Assembly: GCA_000405605.1 (NCBI GenBank)
Contig: ASPA01000032.1
Coordinates: forward strand, 1-18,302
Direction of reading: 5' to 3'
DNA from: Atribacteria bacterium SCGC AAA255-G05
GTDB taxonomy: Bacteria; Atribacterota; Phoenicimicrobiia; Phoenicimicrobiales; Phoenicimicrobiaceae
Length of the DNA stretch: 18,302 nt
In this document: positions 5,974 through 12,465 of the stretch, piece after piece
Layout: every line of letters begins with the position of its first letter
Numbering within the stretch: the first letter of the stretch is position 1
Notes under the pieces: model-generated
Database searches by the model: none
Seen by the model: only the letters and a program-made list of their open reading frames with translations
What the model was told of the DNA's origin: nothing
Program-made: the position numbers and the translations under genes

Positions 5974-6906
5974 TCATAAATTTTCCGCAATCTGAGAAAT
6001 CTTCTTTAATCGATGATAAATTCCCGATTTAGTAATTTTAAAATCTACTTCCTCAACTAATTCCTGTAAACTGGCATAAGGCAAATTTTTACGTACTTCG
6101 GCTACCAATGATAATCTTGGTGAAATATGCTGCAAGCCTATTTTTTTTTCTATCACATCAATATCGTGTAACTGTTTAGCAGCAGAAAGAACTATCTTAT
6201 CTAAATTTGCTGTTTCGCAATTAACTAATCTATTTACAGTATTTAACACATCTTTTCTGGTTCTTATATCCTGAAAATATAATAAAGCATTTTGAAGCCC
6301 GATTAATCTTAAAAATTCAAATATGCTATCCCCTCTCTTTAAATATACTACCCATTTCTTCTTCCAAAAACTTATCCGAGAGTTTAAACCGTAATAGTCA
6401 AAGAGAGTATGAATAAAATTTGCTTCCCCTTCATCCTTTGTAGAAATTTCCAAGTGATACATCTTTTCCGGATCATTTACAAATCCATTTACCAAAAAGG
6501 CTCCTCTTAAATATGAATCTTTAGAAAAATTTTTATTTAAATTTGACCTTTTTTCTCCTATATACTGTTTATCGTGTACAGGTTCATTCCCCCAGTTTAA
6601 ATTCAATTCTTTTAAAATTCTCTCGGTTTCTTTTAAAAAAGGAAATTTAACTTTATAATGTTTTTTTGTATTCGATAAATTTTCTTTTTCAACTGAGGGA
6701 AAAATTTTAAAAACCCTTTTAATCAAATTATAAGCAGTCCGCGTGGTAGTAGGGTCTTCTAAGATAATAATTATATTTTTTTTCTGACCCGATTTATCTA
6801 TATTTCCTTTTAATTTTATAAATGCCAGCAATTCATCCTTCTGTTTAGATATATCCTTGGGAATTATTCTGGCTAATTCATTTTTTACTCGGTAAGAAAA
6901 TAACAT
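5974..6906 (-). CDS. whiA: DNA-binding protein WhiA
   Basis: WhiA is a regulator of division and sporulation in Gram-positive bacteria and is conserved in many other phyla. The 310 residues show its layout: an N-terminal domain (MLFSYRVKNELARI), a degenerate LAGLIDADG homing-endonuclease fold (YLRGAFLVNGFVNDPEKMYHLEI, about residues 133-155), and a C-terminal helix-turn-helix domain (ISPRLSLVAEVRKNLPYASL through GIYHRLKKISQIAENL). Catalytic acidic residues of true homing endonucleases are not conserved in the family. It lies 42 bases after rapZ, the classical neighbour. The third usual member, yvcK, is not between them. The ribosome binding site is weak (AAAGAG), suggesting coupling to rapZ. 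Confidence 0.95.
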   Translation of the reverse strand: MLFSYRVKNELARIIPKDISKQKDELLAFIKLKGNIDKSGQKKNIIIILEDPTTTRTAYNLIKRVFKIFPSVEKENLSNTKKHYKVKFPFLKETERILKELNLNWGNEPVHDKQYIGEKRSNLNKNFSKDSYLRGAFLVNGFVNDPEKMYHLEISTKDEGEANFIHTLFDYYGLNSRISFWKKKWVVYLKRGDSIFEFLRLIGLQNALLYFQDIRTRKDVLNTVNRLVNCETANLDKIVLSAAKQLHDIDVIEKKIGLQHISPRLSLVAEVRKNLPYASLQELVEEVDFKITKSGIYHRLKKISQIAENL

Positions 6907-6948
6907 TCTATGGCTCTGCTCTTTTCACTTTGAGTTTTTAATAAAATC

Positions 6949-7836
6949 TCATAAGTCACTTTGAATCTTTATTTCATCTTTGTTCATATCTCTGTGTTTC
7001 ACAAATAACTTATATTTTTTCCCCTTTAAATAATTTGCTAAATTATTTATTAAAGTCACCGATCTATGTCTGCCTCCGGTACACCCGAAAGCAATAGATA
7101 TATATGTCTTGCCTTCTTTAAGATAATAAGGAATTAAATAATTTAATAAATCAAAATAAACTTCCATAAAATGTCGGGTTACTGGAAATTCGGTTACATA
7201 TTTTTCGATCTCCTCATTGGTCCCCGGCAAATTTTTTAATTTATCTATATAGAAGGGGTTGGGAAGAAATCTAACATCAAAGACTATGTCGACATCTGTG
7301 GGAATGCCATATTTATATCCAAAGGAAATTAGGGTTATCCGAATCTTTTGTTTTTTTCCTTTTACAAAATTCCTGATAATTTCATTACTTAATTGTTTGG
7401 GAGTTAAATCAGAAGTATCTATAATTAGGTTGGCTTGTGACCTTAATTCGTTTAGTTGTTCCCTTTCCGCGTGAATGTTCTTCAAAATACTGTTGGAAAT
7501 ATTTAGAGGATGTTTTCTCCTGGTTCCGCTAAATCGGTGCATCAACATCTCATCACTTGCTTCTAAAAATAATATTTCTCGATTAATTCCTAATTCTTTT
7601 AGATAATCGAGTGATTTGTATAGTTCTTCAAAAAAGATTCCTCCTCTTACATCTACCACTAAAGCAATTTTTGACAGTTTCCCTTTTGACTTCAAACAAA
7701 TTTCCGCAAATTTGAGGATTAGTTGGGAAGGAATATTATCTACACAGAAAAAACCAGAATCCTCAAAGCATTTGACTGCTATACTTTTTCCTGCTCCGGA
7801 CAGACCGGTAATTATTATAAATCTTGTCTTATCCAT
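6949..7836 (-). CDS. rapZ: RapZ family nucleotide-binding adapter protein
   Basis: This is the RapZ/YvcJ P-loop protein. In Escherichia coli RapZ is an RNase adapter controlling glucosamine-6-phosphate synthase; YvcJ in Bacillus binds and hydrolyses nucleotides. At 295 residues it has the family length. The Walker A motif is GLSGAGKS (11-18). The C-terminal domain carries the characteristic FGCTGGRHRSV motif (around 254-264), with AERE and PVTRHF segments between. The Gram-negative regulatory RNA partners cannot be inferred here, so the role is probably closer to YvcJ. A GGGAGA site precedes the ATG. It lies 216 bases downstream of argS, beyond a block of tandem-repeat arrays, and 42 bases upstream of whiA. 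Confidence 0.95.
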   Translation of the reverse strand: MDKTRFIIITGLSGAGKSIAVKCFEDSGFFCVDNIPSQLILKFAEICLKSKGKLSKIALVVDVRGGIFFEELYKSLDYLKELGINREILFLEASDEMLMHRFSGTRRKHPLNISNSILKNIHAEREQLNELRSQANLIIDTSDLTPKQLSNEIIRNFVKGKKQKIRITLISFGYKYGIPTDVDIVFDVRFLPNPFYIDKLKNLPGTNEEIEKYVTEFPVTRHFMEVYFDLLNYLIPYYLKEGKTYISIAFGCTGGRHRSVTLINNLANYLKGKKYKLFVKHRDMNKDEIKIQSDL

Positions 7837-7853
7837 CTACTTCTCCCATATAG

Positions 7854-7895
7854 TCGTTAGTTCTTGGTTTTTAGTTATTAGTTTATAGTTTTTAG
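7854..7895 (+). repeat. 7-bp-period array upstream of rapZ
   Basis: Six consecutive 7-bp units mostly end in TAG, for example TTATTAG and TTTATAG. The array lies 17 bases from the rapZ start codon, in its leader. Confidence 0.8.
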
Positions 7896-7909
7896 ATAAA
7901 GAAAATCAG

Positions 7910-8054
7910 TTTTCAGTTTACTGTAAAGGTTTTTTAAAACTTGAAACTTGCAACCTGCAACTTGTAACCTCTATTTTAACTGGTAAACTGGGTAACCGGG
8001 TAACTGGATAACTAATATCCTATCCGCTAAACGCTACCCGCTATACGCTATCCT
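7910..8054 (+). repeat. Composite tandem-array block, copy 1 (rapZ-argS spacer)
   Basis: Four word families follow in order: TTTTCAG-type heptads (two units at 7910-7923), AACTTGN-type heptads (7938-7972), five AACTGGTA-type octads (7978-8017) and five CTANNCG-type heptads (8020-8054). The last unit overlaps the argS stop codon at 8053-8055. The same families occur in the same order at 14626-14799, with long exact matches around the octads. The CTANNCG units are reverse complements of the AGCGTNN family at 5826 and 9769. Confidence 0.85.
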
Positions 8055-9729
8055 ACATACTCTCCGGAGTTGAAATCCCTAAAATATTAAGAGCATTAAG
8101 CAATACTATCCTGGTGCAATCGATTAATATCAAGCGAGCTTTAGTTAATTCTATATCTTCAGTAATTACCCGGTGTACGGTATAATACTTATGAAACGAA
8201 GAAGCTAAATCATAAAGATAAGTAGTTAAGAGGTGCGGTTTCCAGGTTAAAGCACTCTTTCTAACTACTTCTTTTAAGGAAGATAACTTTTTAATCAATT
8301 CAATCTCTTCCTCTTTATCCAATAAGTGGAGATTAACTTCTTTGTTTTTACCGAGTTTTATTCCTTCTTGTTCTGCCTTTTTTATTATACTACATATCCG
8401 CGCATAAGCATATTGAATATAATATACGGGATTTTCCATAGATTGAGATTTAGCCACATCTAAGTCAAACTCCGTATGACTATCATAACTTCTCATTAAA
8501 AAGAAATAACGAGCCACGTCTTTGCCTACTTCTCGTATTAAATCTCTTAGGGTGACGAATTTTCCTCCTCGAGTAGACATTCCCACTTCTTTGCCATTTT
8601 TTATTAAGGTTACGAATTGCACGATTAGTACATCCAAAAAACCTTCAGGATAACCCAAAGCTTGTGCTGCTGCTTTCATCCTTTTAATATAACCATGGTG
8701 GTCAGCACCCCAAATATCTATTACTTTGTCAAATCCCCGTTGATATTTATTTTGATGATAAACAATATCAGATGCAAGATAAGTGGGGATATTATTTTCC
8801 CGAATTACTACTCTGTCTTTTTCGTCACCAAATTCAGTGGACTTTAACCAGAGTGCACCTTCTTTTTCATAAAGAAAATCTTTCTGCTTGAGTAATTCTA
8901 TTACTTCTTGAAGTTTATTCTGTTTATAAAGCGATCTTTCACTAAACCAAACATCAAATTCTACTCCAAAATCTTTTAAATCTTTTTTAATTCCTGATAA
9001 AATCTTTTTTAAAGTAAACTCCCTAAAAAATTCTCGACTTTCTTTATCGTCTCTTCCTTTATACTTATCTTGAAATTTACCTATAACTTCTTTGGCTATA
9101 TCGACAATATATTCGCCTTTATAGCCATCATCGGGAAATTCTTTCTTTTCTCCCAAAAGGTTATTATATCTTACTTTAACCGATTCACCTAAAAGATCAA
9201 TCTGTCTCCCCTGGTCATTTATATAATATTCTTTTTCTACTTCGTATCCTGCTGCTTTTAATATACTGCTTAATGCATCTCCTACTGCTGCACATTTCCC
9301 ATGGCCCACATGTAGGGGGCCGGTAGGATTAACGCTAACAAATTCTACTTGAACCCTCTTCCCTTTACCTAAATTTACTTTACCGTAATTCTCTCCCTGT
9401 TCTCTAATTTCATCTATAACCTTATATAGCCAATTTTCACTCAAGGAAAAATTGATAAAACCTGGGCCGGCAATTTTGACTTTATCTACAATTGTACCCT
9501 GAATATCTAAATTGCTTACAATAAAATTTGCAATGTCCAGGGGTTTTACCCTTAATTCTCGAGCTAATTGCATAGCGATATTAGTGGATAAGTCACCGTG
9601 TGATTTATCTTTAGGGATTAGTAATATTATCTTAGGGATATCCTTAATCTTAAAATTACCTTGCTTGATATTTTTATCGATAGAACCCAACAAGATGTTT
9701 TCAATTTGATCAGCTAAATCAATTTTCAT
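8053..9729 (-). CDS. argS: Arginine--tRNA ligase
   Basis: This class I enzyme attaches arginine to tRNA-Arg in the cytosol. Its 558 residues match the family. An N-terminal Add-1 domain comes first. The HIGH-type motif is HVGHG (140-144) inside NPTGPLHVGHG. IWGADHHGYIKR (339-350) follows. The degenerate KMSKS-type loop is MSTRGGK (384-390), as is usual for ArgRS. A C-terminal DALR anticodon-binding domain starts near PVYYIQYAYARI. AGAGGA precedes the ATG. The gene lies 266 bases after tRNA-Arg(CCU) on the same strand, so enzyme and substrate tRNA may share transcripts. No T-box motif was seen in its leader. Confidence 0.97.
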   Translation of the reverse strand: MKIDLADQIENILLGSIDKNIKQGNFKIKDIPKIILLIPKDKSHGDLSTNIAMQLARELRVKPLDIANFIVSNLDIQGTIVDKVKIAGPGFINFSLSENWLYKVIDEIREQGENYGKVNLGKGKRVQVEFVSVNPTGPLHVGHGKCAAVGDALSSILKAAGYEVEKEYYINDQGRQIDLLGESVKVRYNNLLGEKKEFPDDGYKGEYIVDIAKEVIGKFQDKYKGRDDKESREFFREFTLKKILSGIKKDLKDFGVEFDVWFSERSLYKQNKLQEVIELLKQKDFLYEKEGALWLKSTEFGDEKDRVVIRENNIPTYLASDIVYHQNKYQRGFDKVIDIWGADHHGYIKRMKAAAQALGYPEGFLDVLIVQFVTLIKNGKEVGMSTRGGKFVTLRDLIREVGKDVARYFFLMRSYDSHTEFDLDVAKSQSMENPVYYIQYAYARICSIIKKAEQEGIKLGKNKEVNLHLLDKEEEIELIKKLSSLKEVVRKSALTWKPHLLTTYLYDLASSFHKYYTVHRVITEDIELTKARLILIDCTRIVLLNALNILGISTPESM

Positions 9730-9761
9730 TTAAAAATCCTCTAATAAATTAGTCGATAGCA

Positions 9762-9798
9762 TTAGTACAGCGTTGAGCGTACAGCGTTTAGCGTATAG
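9762..9798 (+). repeat. 7-bp-period array (AGCGTNN family) in argS leader
   Basis: AGCGTTG, AGCGTAC and two further AGCGTNN units follow a degenerate TTAGTAC unit. The last 23 bases (9776-9798) are identical to 5833-5855. Confidence 0.85.
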
Positions 9799-9809
9799 GC
9801 TAAATCAAT

Positions 9810-9865
9810 AAACTAAAAACTTAAAGCTAAAAGCTAAAAACCATAGTTTAAAACTTAAAACTTTT
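9810..9865 (+). repeat. 7-bp-period A-rich array upstream of argS
   Basis: Eight contiguous A-rich 7-bp units occur, such as AAACTAA and AAGCTAA (the latter twice in a row). Positions 9838-9867 match 12174-12203 at 28 of 30 bases, linking this array with the one between dppA and dppB. Confidence 0.75.
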
Positions 9866-9995
9866 TCCATCCAAAATATTTCTTTTAAAGTAGCCGGATT
9901 TATCCGACCCATTTTCCGTTTTTAATAGAGCAGGCTCCCACGAAAAAAGGAAATTCTTATACAATTTAATTATTTTAGATAAACAATTTTAACTA

Positions 9996-10071
9996 TGGTA
10001 CGCCCGAGAAGAGTCGAACTTCCAACCAAGGGCTTAGGAAGCCCCTGCTCTATCCATTGAGCTACGGGCGC
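9996..10071 (-). tRNA. tRNA-Arg (anticodon CCU)
   Basis: A complete 76-base cloverleaf can be drawn on the - strand, including an encoded CCA end (9996-9998). The acceptor arm pairs GCGCCCG with CGGGCGT. The D arm is GCTC/GAGC. The anticodon stem has a seven-base loop TTCCTAA with anticodon CCT. The T arm is GGAAG/CTTCT with loop TTCGACT. The codon read is AGG. The tRNA begins 10 bases after the dppC stop codon, so it is probably processed from the dpp transcript, and argS follows downstream. Confidence 0.95.
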
Positions 10072-10081
10072 ACAAATAAGC

Positions 10082-11050
10082 TTATTTCATGCGCGGATCT
10101 AAAGCGTCGCGTAATCCATCACCCATAAAATTAAAAGCTATCATGGTAATAGCCAGGGCTAATCCGGGGTATATAGCTAAATGAGGAAAAGAACGCATTG
10201 CCTTATATCCCTCTGATATCAACATTCCCCAGCTCGGAGTAGGAGGATTCACTCCTAAACCGATAAAACTTAAAAATGCTTCAAAAGTAATATATCCGGG
10301 TATTGCCAGAGTTACTCTTACAATACAAGGACCTATTAAATTGGGTAACACATGTTTAAATATTATCTGTAAATTACTGTTTCCTGTTGCCCGAGCGGCT
10401 TCTACAAATTCCTTTTCCCGTAAGGAGAGGGCCATTCCTCGGGCAATTCTGGCCATTCCAATCCAGGAGGTAACTCCTATTCCGATAAAGATAAAGAATA
10501 GTCCGCCAAAAGCCCTATCAATAGTATTCAGGTATCCAGCAAAAGTCCCGGGGGTAGCTACGGAAAAAGTAGATTTAAAAAGTACCATCAATAAAATAAT
10601 TAATAATAAAGTGGGAAAACCATACATAACATCAACAATACGCATCATAATATTATCGATTTTCCCGCCATAATACCCCGAAATAACTCCGTAAAACACT
10701 CCTATTACAAAGGCAGTAACAGCCCCGACTATTCCTACACTTAATGATATTCTGATTCCGTAAATAATCCTGCTTAAGAGATCTCTGCCCATAAAATCTG
10801 CTCCTAGTAAAAATTTAGACCCCGGTTGAGCAAAATTATCTTTTAAGCTGCCTTCGGCATAATGATAAGGAGCAATATAAGGAGCAAAAATAGCAAAAAT
10901 AAACAAGACCGTAATGATTACCGCGCCCAGTAAAGCCATTTTATTTTTACACATCCTTCGAAAGGCATCTTTCCATAGATTTACCTCGGGTCTTTCAGGA
11001 ATAAATGTTTCACCAATAATTTGCTTTTTTTCTTTTAATTTTACTTCCAA
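10082..11050 (-). CDS. dppC: Peptide/nickel-type ABC transporter permease, DppC family
   Basis: This is the second membrane subunit of a dipeptide/oligopeptide importer. The 322 residues begin with a cytosolic stretch, then a helix at about 38-60 (the N-terminal OppC domain). The conserved PLGAD-like FLLGADFMGRDLLSRIIYGIRISL follows, then five more helices. The EAA loop that contacts the ATPase is around ATGNSNLQIIFKHVLPNLIGP. The start is a TTG at 11050, chosen because AAGGAGG lies about 10 bases upstream and no ATG is suitably placed. It follows dppB by 31 bases. No DppD/DppF ATPase gene is present in the window. Confidence 0.93.
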   Translation of the reverse strand: MEVKLKEKKQIIGETFIPERPEVNLWKDAFRRMCKNKMALLGAVIITVLFIFAIFAPYIAPYHYAEGSLKDNFAQPGSKFLLGADFMGRDLLSRIIYGIRISLSVGIVGAVTAFVIGVFYGVISGYYGGKIDNIMMRIVDVMYGFPTLLLIILLMVLFKSTFSVATPGTFAGYLNTIDRAFGGLFFIFIGIGVTSWIGMARIARGMALSLREKEFVEAARATGNSNLQIIFKHVLPNLIGPCIVRVTLAIPGYITFEAFLSFIGLGVNPPTPSWGMLISEGYKAMRSFPHLAIYPGLALAITMIAFNFMGDGLRDALDPRMK

Positions 11051-11081
11051 AATAATATATCCTCCTTATTTTGTAATAATT

Positions 11082-11999
11082 CTAAGTATATTTAATCCGA
11101 GGGTCAATCCATGCATAAGTGATATCAACCAATAGATTAGCTGCAATTATTAAAACTGCATAAAGTAACATGATACCTAAAACTACAGGATAATCACGAT
11201 TAGTAATACTGGTTACGAAATATTTACCGCAACCCGGAATAGCAAATATCTGCTCTACAATTAAAGAACCGGTAACTAAGGCAGCAAACATAGGACCTAT
11301 TACAGTTACCACCGGAATAAGGGCATTTTTTAGCGCATGATGGACGGTAACATTTTTTTCTGAGACTCCTTTTGACCTTGCTGTCCTGATGTAATCTTCT
11401 CTAATCACCTGCAGCATACTCGCTCTGGTTAACCGGGCTAAAAGAGCAGCACTTCCTATTCCCAAAGCAAAAGCTGGCATAATAGCCTGCTGCCAGGTTC
11501 CCCATCGGGCTACTGGTAAAATGTGTAACTTTAAAGCAAAAAACCAGACTAGTAGTGGCCCTAAAGTCATTGCCGGAACAGAAACCCCCAATAAAGCAAA
11601 GAACATACAGAAATAATCCAGAGAAGAATTCTGTTTCAAAGCAGAAACCATCCCTAGAGGAATCCCCACCACCATAGCTACCATTAAAGCTAATACCCCC
11701 AATTGAGCCGAAACGGGAAAATGATCGCTTATAATATCATTTACCGTCCTGCTTCGAGAAGAATAAGAAGGACCAAAATCACCGTGAAGGGCATTCCATA
11801 AATAATCAGTGTATTGTTTCCATAAAGGATCATCTAAACCATAATAAGCTTCTAAGTTGGCAATGATCTCCACTGGTAATGGTTTTTCTCTATCAAAAGG
11901 ACCTCCGGGAATAGCATGGCCTAAACCAAAAGTCACCAAAGATATTATCAATAAAACCGGTATAGCCCATAAAACTCTTCTAACAATATAATTGATCAT
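11082..11999 (-). CDS. dppB: Peptide/nickel-type ABC transporter permease, DppB family
   Basis: This is the first membrane subunit of the peptide importer. The 305 residues start with the typical MINYIVRRVLWAIPVLLIISLVTF helix. A periplasmic loop follows, with PLWKQYTDYLWNALHGDFGPSY, then five more membrane segments. The EAA-type loop (RSKGVSEKNVTVHHALKNALIPVV) lies at about 215-240. It ends in AWIDPRIKY, usual for the family. A GGGAG ribosome binding site and an extended -10 promoter candidate (12037-12045) lie just upstream. The gene therefore seems able to be transcribed separately from dppA, which ends in a strong terminator. Confidence 0.94.
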   Translation of the reverse strand: MINYIVRRVLWAIPVLLIISLVTFGLGHAIPGGPFDREKPLPVEIIANLEAYYGLDDPLWKQYTDYLWNALHGDFGPSYSSRSRTVNDIISDHFPVSAQLGVLALMVAMVVGIPLGMVSALKQNSSLDYFCMFFALLGVSVPAMTLGPLLVWFFALKLHILPVARWGTWQQAIMPAFALGIGSAALLARLTRASMLQVIREDYIRTARSKGVSEKNVTVHHALKNALIPVVTVIGPMFAALVTGSLIVEQIFAIPGCGKYFVTSITNRDYPVVLGIMLLYAVLIIAANLLVDITYAWIDPRIKYT

Positions 12000-12036
12000 A
12001 CTCTCTCCCTTTCTTTTTAATTTTTATTAAGTTTAT

Positions 12037-12045
12037 ATTATAACA
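12037..12045 (-). promoter_or_regulatory. Extended -10 promoter candidate for dppB
   Basis: The - strand reads TGTTATAAT, a perfect extended -10 element, 38 bases before the dppB start codon. The matching -35 region is poor, which is tolerated by extended -10 promoters. Confidence 0.5.
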
Positions 12046-12087
12046 TCAGATAAATAAAAATAATAATTAAATTAATTGTTATTATAT

Positions 12088-12115
12088 AGCATAACGTATA
12101 ACGGGTAGTGTTTAG
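12088..12115 (+). repeat. 7-bp-period array upstream of dppB
   Basis: Four degenerate 7-bp units occur, including CGTATAA and CGGGTAG. Their words match the reverse complement of the CTANNCG units at 8020-8054 (CGTATAG and CGGGTAG on the other strand). Confidence 0.65.
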
Positions 12116-12158
12116 TTTTATATCAATAAGGCACTTGTCCTAATTAAATTAAAAATTT

Positions 12159-12256
12159 AGAGCGAAAAACGAAAAACCATAATTTAAAACTCAAAACTTT
12201 TTCTTTTAATTTTTAATTTTGAGTTATAGTTTTGCGTTTTATGCTTTTCATTTTTC
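12159..12256 (+). repeat. Opposed 7-bp-period arrays in dppA-dppB spacer
   Basis: An A-rich heptad array (12159-12200, units such as AAAACGA and AAAACCA) faces a T-rich heptad array (12222-12256, units such as GTTTTGC and GTTTTAT). The arms are imperfect reverse complements with about 20 T-rich bases between, so a long weak hairpin is possible. This is the main content of the 466-base gene-free stretch 12000-12465, together with the dppB promoter candidate and the dppA terminator. Positions 12260-12360 show no clear feature. Confidence 0.65.
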
Positions 12257-12371
12257 GTTTAATTACTAAATGCTGTTCACTAATTAGGGTTTACAGAAAA
12301 AAGAAATTTCTATACGCTTAAATTAAGATATTACCAAAATATTATATCATAAAATGAAAAAAAATAAAGGC

Positions 12372-12423
12372 AAAAAATAGCCATGCAATCCTCTTATTAT
12401 ATTTAGGGATGCATGGCTATTTT
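12372..12423 (-). terminator. Rho-independent terminator after dppA
   Basis: A perfect 14-bp stem pairs 12374-12387 with 12410-12423 around a 22-base loop. On the - strand it is followed by a run of T. It lies 42 bases beyond the dppA stop codon. It should reduce readthrough into dppB, giving more binding protein than permease, a common pattern in such operons. Confidence 0.85.
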
Positions 12424-12465
12424 AAAGAAACTAAAACAAATCGATATTCTTTAATTCTGATTCTG

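Noticed and set aside
5974..6906. Homing endonuclease or intein from the LAGLIDADG-like region
   Set aside because: The full protein matches the WhiA layout with its C-terminal helix-turn-helix, in which this fold is ancestral and inactive.
9730..9995. T-box riboswitch in front of argS
   Set aside because: No conserved T-box bulge sequence (GGTGG-type) and no terminator/antiterminator pair with a T run could be found in the leader.
9996..10071. Integration site of a mobile element at tRNA-Arg
   Set aside because: No integrase, no repeated tRNA end and only housekeeping genes nearby.
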